Shown one piece after another: positions 1 to 6,503 of a DNA stretch of 11,932 nt (positions are counted from its first letter, which is position 1; the number at the start of each line of letters is the position of its first letter). Source of the DNA: Cocleimonas sp. Its GTDB lineage: Bacteria > Pseudomonadota > Gammaproteobacteria > Thiotrichales > Thiotrichaceae. The DNA is taken from contig JAGLBQ010000045.1 of the NCBI GenBank assembly GCA_023146675.1, positions 1-11,932 of the forward strand, read 5' to 3'. The position numbers were made by a program, and so were the translations under genes. The notes below the pieces were generated by a model that saw only the letters and a list, made by a program, of their open reading frames with translations, had not been told where the DNA came from and did no database searches.

Positions 1-842
1 TTAATATCATTACCACGACAATAATCATCAATCATTTCAGCATTGCGTTTGGTATTGACAAAGACGATTGAGCGAAAGGGTTGTAGTGTATGAATCAAAC
101 CAATTAATAATGGAATTTTTTCATCATTTGCAGGGTAATAAACCCATTGCTCAATTTTTTTAGTATTAACTGCCTGTGCTTTTATTTCCACTTTCTCAGG
201 ACTGTTCATATGCTCATAAGCAAGCTCTAGCACACGATGCGACAAGGTGGCTGAAAAAAGCATATTTAAGCGTTTATCGGGGCTGGGCAAGCGGCGCAGT
301 AAAAAACGAATATCATTGATAAAACCAAGATCAAACATGCGATCTGCTTCGTCAAGAATAAGCCCTTGGCAGTGTTTTAGATTAAAAACACGCTGCTTCC
401 AATAATCAATAATTCGCCCTGGTGTACCAATTAGAATATCAGTGCCACTTTCAATCTTTCTTTTTTGCTTATCAAACCCAGTACCACCATAGGCAAGGGA
501 GCACCGTAGACCTGTATCTTTAGCCAGCAATTCCGCATCTTTGGCAATTTGTATCGCCAACTCTCGCGTGGGTGCCAGGATTAAACAGCGCACATCCGTT
601 GGTTTTTTATTTTCTAGTGGATTATTGAGTAAGTGTTGAAACATGCCAAGCAAAAAAGCAGCGGTCTTGCCTGTGCCTGTTTGCGCTTGTCCTGCTACAT
701 CTTTTCCTTGCAGGGTGAGCGGTAGCGTTTCAGCTTGAATGGGGGTGCAGTATTCAAAGCCAGCAGCTTCAACAGCAGATTGAATTTCAGGAAGTAGAGA
801 AAAATCAGCGAACCTGATATCGCTTAAATGAGTAGTATCCAT
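1..842 (-). CDS. rhlB: ATP-dependent RNA helicase RhlB, 5' part (C-terminus beyond window)
   Basis: DEAD-box RNA helicase; in Enterobacteria and relatives RhlB unwinds structured RNA for the RNase E degradosome in the cytoplasm. The 280 visible residues start MDTTHLSDIRFADF and read open to the window edge, against about 420 residues usual for the family. Motifs in order: Q motif F29..CTPIQ (32-36), Walker A AQTGTGKT (53-60), PTRELA (91-96), TPGR (140-143), DEAD (164-167), SAT (197-199) and a motif IV-like IVFVNTK near the end. RhlB-like details beyond the general motifs are the N-terminal THLSD..FADF, PLTLQGKDVAGQAQTGTGKT, LAYGGTGFDKQ and LNMLFSATLSHRVLELA. The ATG at 842-840 is the first in-frame start and has only a poor Shine-Dalgarno. 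The gene diverges from the 1027 gene across a 184-bp spacer. SrmB or RhlE are less likely on these segments. Confidence 0.93.
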   Translation of the reverse strand, partial: MDTTHLSDIRFADFSLLPEIQSAVEAAGFEYCTPIQAETLPLTLQGKDVAGQAQTGTGKTAAFLLGMFQHLLNNPLENKKPTDVRCLILAPTRELAIQIAKDAELLAKDTGLRCSLAYGGTGFDKQKRKIESGTDILIGTPGRIIDYWKQRVFNLKHCQGLILDEADRMFDLGFINDIRFLLRRLPSPDKRLNMLFSATLSHRVLELAYEHMNSPEKVEIKAQAVNTKKIEQWVYYPANDEKIPLLIGLIHTLQPFRSIVFVNTKRNAEMIDDYCRGNDI

Positions 843-900
843 GCGCGGAGCTTAACATGATAAAACATAATTTTCTGCGCTAATCACACAACTAATGGGC

Positions 901-951
901 GGAATACATCTTCTAGTTTTTATCCATTAAATCAAACCGTCTGGAATACAT
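901..951. repeat. Direct repeat GGAATACAT, two copies 42 bp apart
   Basis: GGAATACAT occurs at 901-909 and again at 943-951. The start-to-start distance is 42 bp, about four helical turns, so both copies would face the same side of the DNA. They lie in the spacer between rhlB and the divergent secreted-protein gene, and the right copy sits where the -35 region of the latter would fall. This suggests an activator or repressor site, but a chance match cannot be excluded. Confidence 0.35.
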
Positions 952-953
952 AT

Positions 954-976
954 TGTTTATATTTTATCTATAAACA
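954..976. promoter_or_regulatory. Perfect palindrome TGTTTATA-N7-TATAAACA, candidate operator/promoter
   Basis: Two perfect 8-bp inverted arms (954-961 and 969-976) flank a 7-bp AT-rich centre, about 50 bp upstream of the ATG at 1027. The right arm contains TATAAA (969-974), a fair -10 box. No good TTGACA lies 16-18 bp upstream of it; that position is occupied by the right GGAATACAT repeat. The arrangement fits a regulated promoter with a dimeric regulator at the -10, but the AT-rich context makes a fortuitous palindrome possible. Confidence 0.35.
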
Positions 977-1026
977 GACTTAATCCCACGTTCTATTAAT
1001 CTTTTTACACACCTGGATGACTTGCT

Positions 1027-4000
1027 ATGAAAAAATCAAACATCATACTTAAGCTATTGTTAAGCCTAAGTTTTATTTTGCTGCTTGGCAATATTCAAGC
1101 AGCGCCCATTATCATTGATGGGGATTTATCAGACTGGTCTGAAAATGACCGTCTGGAAGTACCGCCTAGAGAGCCTGTTGCAGGTTTTGAGCTGTATGGA
1201 CGTTATGAAAACAATAGCTATAAAATAGCGCTACATAGTCTTAACGGGACGATCGACACATCAACTACCTTCTGGCTCAATACAGATCAAGACTCAACCA
1301 CAGGCTACTTGGTCTGGGGTTTTGCAGGGGGTGCGGAATATAATATTAATATTGCGGCTGACGGAAAACCTTATCTCTATACCGGCGCAGATGGTGAAAC
1401 GCTGGTTTCAGGTCCACTGCTATACAGTAATATCCCTGATGGAGCATCAGGTTCTGTTATTGAAATAGAGCTTCCAGAATCATTAATAGGTTCGCCTTCT
1501 AGTGAAGGTATTAATATGTTGGCTGATGTTAATAACACTAACTTCTTGCCAAGTAGTTACTGGCCGCACAATAATAATTATATCCTCCTTAAAAATCCTT
1601 CAGCCAACTCTGGCAATATACAAATAGATGGCAATAAATCTGATTGGAATAATGAGGATCGATTGGATTTGGGGGCGCACCATTCTGTCAATGATGCAGA
1701 GTTATACGGTCGCTATGAAGAGGGCAAATATAAAATTCTATTACATCATTTTACTGAAATAATTGGTCAGAATACTACTATTTGGTTAAATACAGATCAG
1801 AACACCTCAACAGGTCATCAAATATGGGGCTTTGCAGCGGGTGCTGAATATAACATCAATATTCATTCTGATGGAAAACCTTATCTTTATACCGATGATG
1901 CGAGTCAAACGTATGTAACAGGTCCGTTAACCTATGTAAAAGTAAGTGATGGTAATGGTGGGTCAATACTGGAATTAGAAGTGCCAGAAGGATTAATTAA
2001 TACGCCCACTGCTGAAGGTATTAATCTTCTTTTAGATGTGAATAACAGCATTTTTATGCCGCGATCTTATTCTCCTAATAGTAATAACTACATCCTTCCT
2101 CGCTTTCCTAATAGAGCGCCTATTGGCATCGTTTATTCAAAAACAACCGAAGCGCATTTCTTTAATAAGAAAGCCTATGCACAATTATTTATGAGTGTGC
2201 AGGCGCAAGCGATGATGGCAGGTCTTCCATTTGATTTGCTTAATGAAGATGATTTACTAGACATTACTAAAATAAAGAACTACAAAACACTGGTTTTTCC
2301 TTCTTTTTCCAATGTTAAAACATCTCAGCTAACGGCGATTGAACAAACACTGAATACTGCGGTTAATCAACATAATATCGGCATTATTACGGCTGGAAAC
2401 TTCCTTACAAATGATGAAACTGGGGCAGCTCTAGCGGGTGACTCCTATTCACGCATGAAATCATTTATGGGCGTAACGCGTACTACTGGCGCAGGTCCTA
2501 TTGATAGTGAATATACGATTAGCAATATAGATCATCCCGTCACTAATGGTGAATATACCTTGGGTGAAGTGATTAAAAACTATGATGGTATCTGGACTGA
2601 TTATTTTTCTCCGACTGGAAGCTATAATACGGCAACTGTTGCCACTCAGGTCGTTGCTGGAGAGACGCATAATGCCTTAATTACGATTGATCATGGTGGA
2701 CGACACGCTCACTTTGCAACCGTTGCGCATATGACTGACGTTAATCTACTCTGGTCAACCATGCAATGGAGTGTCTTTGGTGATAAAGCCCCTGCCTCAT
2801 TACAAATGAGTCGCCATAAAGCTATTTTTGTATCACGTAATGATATGGATCAGAGTATGTTCAGTGATGAAGTTGCTAATGTAAATGGTCAGTTATTAAC
2901 GATTTTGCAAACATGGAAGAATAATTATGACTTCGTTGGCTCTTACTATATTAATGTAGGTAATAATCCTGCGAACCAGGAGGAAACGAACTGGAGTTAT
3001 TCAGGACCACTCTATCAAAGCTATATGGCGCTAGGTAATGAAATGGGTACACATTCCTATACGCATCCTCATGATACGAATCTACTCAGTGATGCACAGA
3101 TTCGTTTTGAATTTGAGGATTCAGTCTCTGTTATTGAGCAAAATCTTGGTTTAACTAACCTTGGAGCGGCTGTTCCTGGTATGCCTGAGTTATTACATGC
3201 TTCTACTGAGATTATTAAGTATGTAGACTATCTATCAGGTGGCTACTCTGCCGTTGGTGCAGGTTATACCAATGCGATGGGATTCCTTGATCCTTCTTAT
3301 AGCAAAGTGTATCTAAGTCCTAATATGTCATTTGACTTTACATTAGTTGGCTTCCAGAACTTAACTGCGGCACAGGCAAAGCAAGTTTGGTTTAATGAGT
3401 TTGATGCGTTGGTTGCACATAATAATCAGGCACTTATCCATTGGCCTTGGCATGATTATGGTCCAAATGATACCGATAACTCAGGCTATACCTTTGATAT
3501 GTTTGACGCATTAATCAGTAAAGCTCATCAATTTGGATCTGAGTTTATCACAGGCAAAGATTTTGCAGACAGAATCAAAACCTTTGGAAATTCGGGTATT
3601 TCAATATCAAAACAAGGAGATACTATTATCGGCAAAGTTAGTGCGAATAATAGCGGACAGTTTGCACTGAAAGTTGCTAAGGGTAGCTCCATTAAATCGG
3701 TCGATAATTGGTATGCCTATGATGATAAGAATGTATTTCTTGATAGTGATGGTGGCAATTACACCATTCGTTTAGGAAGCAGCCCTGATGCTGTCACTCA
3801 TATCTCTGCACTTCCTAGTCGTAGCAAGCTAATTGCAGCGAGTGGTGATGGAACTGATTTGCAATTTACGTTCAAAGGTAAAGGCAAGGTGAAAGTTGCC
3901 CTTAAATGTAATCCATCAAGTATCAATGTTAGCGGTGGAAGCAGTAGTTATACCACTGCGGGCGCTTCTGCAATCAATATCAACTTTACTAATAATATTC

Positions 4001-4038
4001 AACATGCAGAAACAGTGGTGGATATAAGTTGTAATTAA
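1027..4038 (+). CDS. Secreted PelA-like polysaccharide deacetylase with two N-terminal beta-sandwich repeats
   Basis: Probably an exported carbohydrate deacetylase. Residues 1-25 form a Sec signal peptide (Lys-rich start, Leu/Ile core, cleavage near IQA-AP). Residues 28-188 and 198-357 are two tandem copies of a beta-sandwich module, a little over half identical by eye, each starting IDG..SDW. Residues 364-595 look like an alpha/beta Rossmann or amidotransferase-like domain. From 597 a NodB-like deacetylase fold begins: acidic pair D606/D608, H676-x3-H680 in GTHSYTHPH, and H805-W-P-W-H809 as a late motif. The D-to-HxxxH spacing of about 70 residues matches my recollection of the PelA deacetylase. 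The C-terminus (852-1003) is beta-rich; its only two cysteines, C961 and C1002, could form a disulfide. A weak SD (GGA at 1015) precedes the ATG by a suitable gap. The gene has its own terminator. Catalytic activity and substrate are inferred. Confidence 0.75.
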   Translation: MKKSNIILKLLLSLSFILLLGNIQAAPIIIDGDLSDWSENDRLEVPPREPVAGFELYGRYENNSYKIALHSLNGTIDTSTTFWLNTDQDSTTGYLVWGFAGGAEYNINIAADGKPYLYTGADGETLVSGPLLYSNIPDGASGSVIEIELPESLIGSPSSEGINMLADVNNTNFLPSSYWPHNNNYILLKNPSANSGNIQIDGNKSDWNNEDRLDLGAHHSVNDAELYGRYEEGKYKILLHHFTEIIGQNTTIWLNTDQNTSTGHQIWGFAAGAEYNINIHSDGKPYLYTDDASQTYVTGPLTYVKVSDGNGGSILELEVPEGLINTPTAEGINLLLDVNNSIFMPRSYSPNSNNYILPRFPNRAPIGIVYSKTTEAHFFNKKAYAQLFMSVQAQAMMAGLPFDLLNEDDLLDITKIKNYKTLVFPSFSNVKTSQLTAIEQTLNTAVNQHNIGIITAGNFLTNDETGAALAGDSYSRMKSFMGVTRTTGAGPIDSEYTISNIDHPVTNGEYTLGEVIKNYDGIWTDYFSPTGSYNTATVATQVVAGETHNALITIDHGGRHAHFATVAHMTDVNLLWSTMQWSVFGDKAPASLQMSRHKAIFVSRNDMDQSMFSDEVANVNGQLLTILQTWKNNYDFVGSYYINVGNNPANQEETNWSYSGPLYQSYMALGNEMGTHSYTHPHDTNLLSDAQIRFEFEDSVSVIEQNLGLTNLGAAVPGMPELLHASTEIIKYVDYLSGGYSAVGAGYTNAMGFLDPSYSKVYLSPNMSFDFTLVGFQNLTAAQAKQVWFNEFDALVAHNNQALIHWPWHDYGPNDTDNSGYTFDMFDALISKAHQFGSEFITGKDFADRIKTFGNSGISISKQGDTIIGKVSANNSGQFALKVAKGSSIKSVDNWYAYDDKNVFLDSDGGNYTIRLGSSPDAVTHISALPSRSKLIAASGDGTDLQFTFKGKGKVKVALKCNPSSINVSGGSSSYTTAGASAININFTNNIQHAETVVDISCN
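1108..1590 (+). repeat. Beta-sandwich module, copy 1 of tandem pair
   Basis: Encodes residues 28-188 of the deacetylase-like protein. It holds the start motif IDGDLSDW, the core WLNTDQDSTTG and the GGAEYNI motif, followed by DGKPYLYT. The unit repeats about 510 bp downstream with strong similarity even at DNA level, for example around GGAAAACCTTATCT. This points to an intragenic tandem duplication. The fold is judged DOMON/CBM9-like from strand pattern only. Confidence 0.75.
1618..2097 (+). repeat. Beta-sandwich module, copy 2 of tandem pair
   Basis: Encodes residues 198-357 of the same protein. The motifs are IDGNKSDW, WLNTDQNTSTG, AGAEYNI and DGKPYLYT, collinear with copy 1 to the closing NNYIL. 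Both copies lack the W-x-W motif seen in the modules of the two downstream genes, so this pair forms its own subgroup. Confidence 0.75.
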
Positions 4039-4048
4039 CATTGCTATA

Positions 4049-4102
4049 GACACTTCCATTGCGGGGTGTCAGTCGTCATATGCATAATAATGCGCATGAC
4101 GA
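4049..4102 (+). repeat. Two hairpins in the 3' UTR of the deacetylase-like gene
   Basis: GACACTTC (4049-4056) can pair with GGGGTGTC (4063-4070) with two G-U pairs. Immediately downstream, 4073-4084 pairs with 4091-4102 as a 12-bp stem with one mismatch and one G-U pair around a 6-nt loop. Neither is followed by a T-run, so they are not terminators themselves. They precede the intrinsic terminator at 4128 and could protect the 3' end, or be part of a small RNA released from the 3' UTR. Confidence 0.4.
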
Positions 4103-4127
4103 TAGCTTACCTTACAACACTAAAAAC

Positions 4128-4168
4128 AAAGGTCAGGCAGAAGGAAACTTTCTGTCTGACCTTTTTTA
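4128..4168 (+). terminator. Rho-independent terminator after the deacetylase-like gene
   Basis: AAAGGTCAGGCAGAA (4128-4142) pairs with TTCTGTCTGACCTTT (4150-4164) with a single G/T mismatch-type position and a short loop. The descending arm runs straight into six T's and then ATT. This is a textbook intrinsic terminator and separates the 1027-4038 gene from the lipoprotein gene. Confidence 0.9.
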
Positions 4169-4213
4169 TTGCCTAATATATAATCTCCTATCTGCCCCCT
4201 CCTCCCTTTTGTC

Positions 4214-4219
4214 TATAAT
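4214..4219 (+). promoter_or_regulatory. Candidate -10 box TATAAT for the lipoprotein gene
   Basis: A perfect TATAAT lies 69 bp upstream of the ATG at 4288, just beyond the preceding terminator. The -35 position 17 bp upstream reads TCTGCC, a poor match. If real, this promoter would be weak or activator-dependent. Confidence 0.35.
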
Positions 4220-4287
4220 TTAATCACAATATTTCATAGAAAAAGTATATTCATTCCACCCCCAAACAAAAACGTAGGAATGACCCA

Positions 4288-6366
4288 ATGATAACTAAAA
4301 ATAATCTAATTCCCCTTATTTCCAGTGCTGTTTTATTCTCTTTCTTAAGCGCGTGTGGTGGCGGATCTAGCTCCACTGAAACACCCGCAGCTACAAATAA
4401 TCCACAGCCTCATAAACTGGCTGACACCCATATGCATAAAATGCATAAACTAGCACGTGATACGGATTCTAGACTGACAGTCTTATCTACTGATGACAGT
4501 ATAACTATCACCTATACCGCAGAGTCTATTTCTAGCGAAAAAAATTACCAATTTTTTATCCATGCAGATAATGACACCTCAGCAGGAATTCAACAGCCAT
4601 TCGCATGGGATAAATTAGGTGCAGAATACCTTGTCGAAAATGGCACACTGCATAAATCAAAGACCAGTGATACCACATGGGACTGGCAAATAATCAGCTC
4701 AGACCTAGCCTATACCATCACTGACACAACCATTTCTCTCACCATTAACAAATCATTATTAGACAATCTAACAGCAGAAATTTTTATTGGTGTTATGGAA
4801 AGAAATAGCCGCTGGAATGTTGATAGTTTTTATCCAGAATCAAGCACCATTGCATCCTTTAATATAGGCGATGGAACTAATGACAATGAAGTACCCGAGC
4901 TAACACTAAATGGTGCGGAGGTAATGCTAATCAACAAATCGACAGTGCAACAGCCCATCCAGTTTTATGACCCAGAAGCCATTGCACACGACAATATAGA
5001 TGGTGATATTAGCAACAAAATAACGGTTACTTCTGATCTTGATATAAACAAGGCTGGTACTTATAAAATAACCTACAATGTCATTGACCTTGCTGGAAAT
5101 AGCGCATCAAAATCAAGAGCCGTTACAGTTGTTGATGGTATTAGTACAGACATGCCAATTGATGGCAGCAATATCAAATGGATACCTCTACGCAATATGC
5201 TGGAAGGACACCCTTCTTCATCTAGCCCAATGAAGGTTACGGACACGCCAACCCATCTGCACTTTATTATTGAACAAGAAAACATGGGTGAAAATACCCA
5301 AATATTTATCGATACTGATAATGATGCCTCAACAGGAATGCAGTTTTTTGGCGGAGACTGGGGGAATGCAGGTGTTGACTATATGATTGAAAATCGCGAA
5401 CTTTTCAAATCAAGAAATGCTGATTTTTGGTCTTGGGACACGAATATTGCTCCCATTACTTATCTTAGAAAAGGCAATGTCATTGAATTCTCTATTCGTA
5501 AAAGTGATCTACATAATCTAGGCGATAAGATCAATGTTGGTCTTGTAAACCGTGATGCTAACTGGAATATTATTGGCGATACATTCCCTAAAAATAGTCT
5601 GGCAGGATACACATTACAAGCCACTCGAGTGGTTCAACTTCCTGAAGAAGTGCGTGCAGCACTGTGTGACACTCCTAATCAGCTTCAGAAAACTTCCTTA
5701 GTATCCTTTAAGGATGGTATTGAGATAAATGGCAAGCGTTATTTTTCAGAACTAGTCAATGATGTTGATGGGGTAACAAATGATGAATACCGTCTAAAAG
5801 CTGAGAATCTAGCGACTGGCGAGATTGAGGAAATTGAAAGTTTTTATTCTCATCACCCACTTCTTGACTCAACATCAGGTGCTATTTACCTAACGGGGTG
5901 GCTTACCCCTGCTCCTTCTGTACGTCTTAGCAGACCTGTCTACCGTCTAGCTGAAAATAATCAGCTTATTCCCATCACATTCCATAGAAAACGCACCTCA
6001 TTAGCAGGTCTTGCTTATGTTCCTATTACAACAGGCGCCTCCCATTACGGAGAATCCGTTGATTTTAACACGAGAGGAACACATAGAGGTACTAAAAAGC
6101 TAAATCTGCATTCACATGAAGATAGCTTGAAGGATGGAGTCATTACACGGGTTAGATATATTGGTCCTGTCAATAGCGCATCCATTGCAAATACACAAGT
6201 AGAGCGCTTACAAACTTACTACCATAATGGAGACTACTATTATGCCTTCACTCCAGGACAGTTATATGATGGTGCTAAATACACACATATTGGAGAAAGA
6301 ATTATCAAAAAATCTACAATAGGAATTTATAATACGGATATCGGATCTGTTTCTTATTGCAAATAA
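4288..6366 (+). CDS. Lipoprotein with two beta-sandwich modules, an Ig-like domain and a novel C-terminus
   Basis: Predicted envelope lipoprotein of 692 residues. The signal peptide ends in a lipobox LSAC with acylated C23; Gly at +2 favours the outer membrane, and a GGGSSS linker follows. Order of parts: a His-containing linker (H42, H48, H50, H53); beta-sandwich module (57-195) with HADNDTSAG, GAEYLV and W-D-W; an Ig-like repeat of the DUF5011/HYR kind (202-283) with DNIDGDIS and GTYKITYNVIDLAGN; a second module (284-447) with DTDNDASTG, GVDYMI and W-S-W; then about 245 residues (448-692) that I do not recognise. C460 and C691 are the only other cysteines, a possible disulfide closing the C-terminal domain. 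AGGA at 4276-4279, 8 nt before the ATG, supports the start. No catalytic motif is evident. A polysaccharide-binding or scaffold role beside the neighbouring enzymes is inference from shared modules. Confidence 0.75.
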   Translation: MITKNNLIPLISSAVLFSFLSACGGGSSSTETPAATNNPQPHKLADTHMHKMHKLARDTDSRLTVLSTDDSITITYTAESISSEKNYQFFIHADNDTSAGIQQPFAWDKLGAEYLVENGTLHKSKTSDTTWDWQIISSDLAYTITDTTISLTINKSLLDNLTAEIFIGVMERNSRWNVDSFYPESSTIASFNIGDGTNDNEVPELTLNGAEVMLINKSTVQQPIQFYDPEAIAHDNIDGDISNKITVTSDLDINKAGTYKITYNVIDLAGNSASKSRAVTVVDGISTDMPIDGSNIKWIPLRNMLEGHPSSSSPMKVTDTPTHLHFIIEQENMGENTQIFIDTDNDASTGMQFFGGDWGNAGVDYMIENRELFKSRNADFWSWDTNIAPITYLRKGNVIEFSIRKSDLHNLGDKINVGLVNRDANWNIIGDTFPKNSLAGYTLQATRVVQLPEEVRAALCDTPNQLQKTSLVSFKDGIEINGKRYFSELVNDVDGVTNDEYRLKAENLATGEIEEIESFYSHHPLLDSTSGAIYLTGWLTPAPSVRLSRPVYRLAENNQLIPITFHRKRTSLAGLAYVPITTGASHYGESVDFNTRGTHRGTKKLNLHSHEDSLKDGVITRVRYIGPVNSASIANTQVERLQTYYHNGDYYYAFTPGQLYDGAKYTHIGERIIKKSTIGIYNTDIGSVSYCK
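4456..4872 (+). repeat. Beta-sandwich module, first copy in the lipoprotein
   Basis: Encodes residues 57-195. It carries the signature HADNDTSAG, the GAEYLVENGTLHKS segment and W-D-W, ending with a motif (RNSRWNVDSFYP) that recurs in the second copy as RDANWNIIGDTFP. The usual IDG..DW opening is missing, so this copy appears N-terminally shortened or diverged. Confidence 0.65.
5137..5628 (+). repeat. Beta-sandwich module, second copy in the lipoprotein
   Basis: Encodes residues 284-447. It opens with MPIDGSNIKW and contains DTDNDASTG, GVDYMIENRELFKS and W-S-W. It is closer to the module of the glycosidase than to the pair in the deacetylase-like protein. Confidence 0.65.
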
Positions 6367-6392
6367 CAGGAAAACAAAAAAAACTATCCATC

Positions 6393-6437
6393 AAGGGCGT
6401 ACACTCTTCAACATTCTGGAGAGGTACGCCTTTTTTC
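6393..6437 (+). terminator. Rho-independent terminator after the lipoprotein gene
   Basis: GGCGTACACTCT (from 6396) pairs with AGAGGTACGCC (6420-6430) with one bulged A, and six T's follow directly. It lies 27 bp past the stop codon and separates the lipoprotein gene from the glycosidase gene. Confidence 0.9.
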
Positions 6438-6503
6438 TTATTTTGATGATCTATTATTCAGAGAAAAAAGATAAATAAACCCAACACTGTAATGGAGCTG
6501 CAA

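Noticed and set aside
1108..2097. Long direct repeat as a mobile element or assembly duplication
   Set aside because: The copies differ at many codons, keep the frame and match a protein module found elsewhere in the window.
6443..6475. TTGATG ... GATAAA as a sigma-70 promoter for the glycosidase
   Set aside because: The spacing of about 21 bp is too long and other pairings are no better; not supportable.
6492..6503. Upstream in-frame ATG as start of the glycosidase
   Set aside because: It has no Shine-Dalgarno, and GGAG at 6494-6497 is ideally placed for the ATG at 6504, which also gives a cleaner signal peptide.
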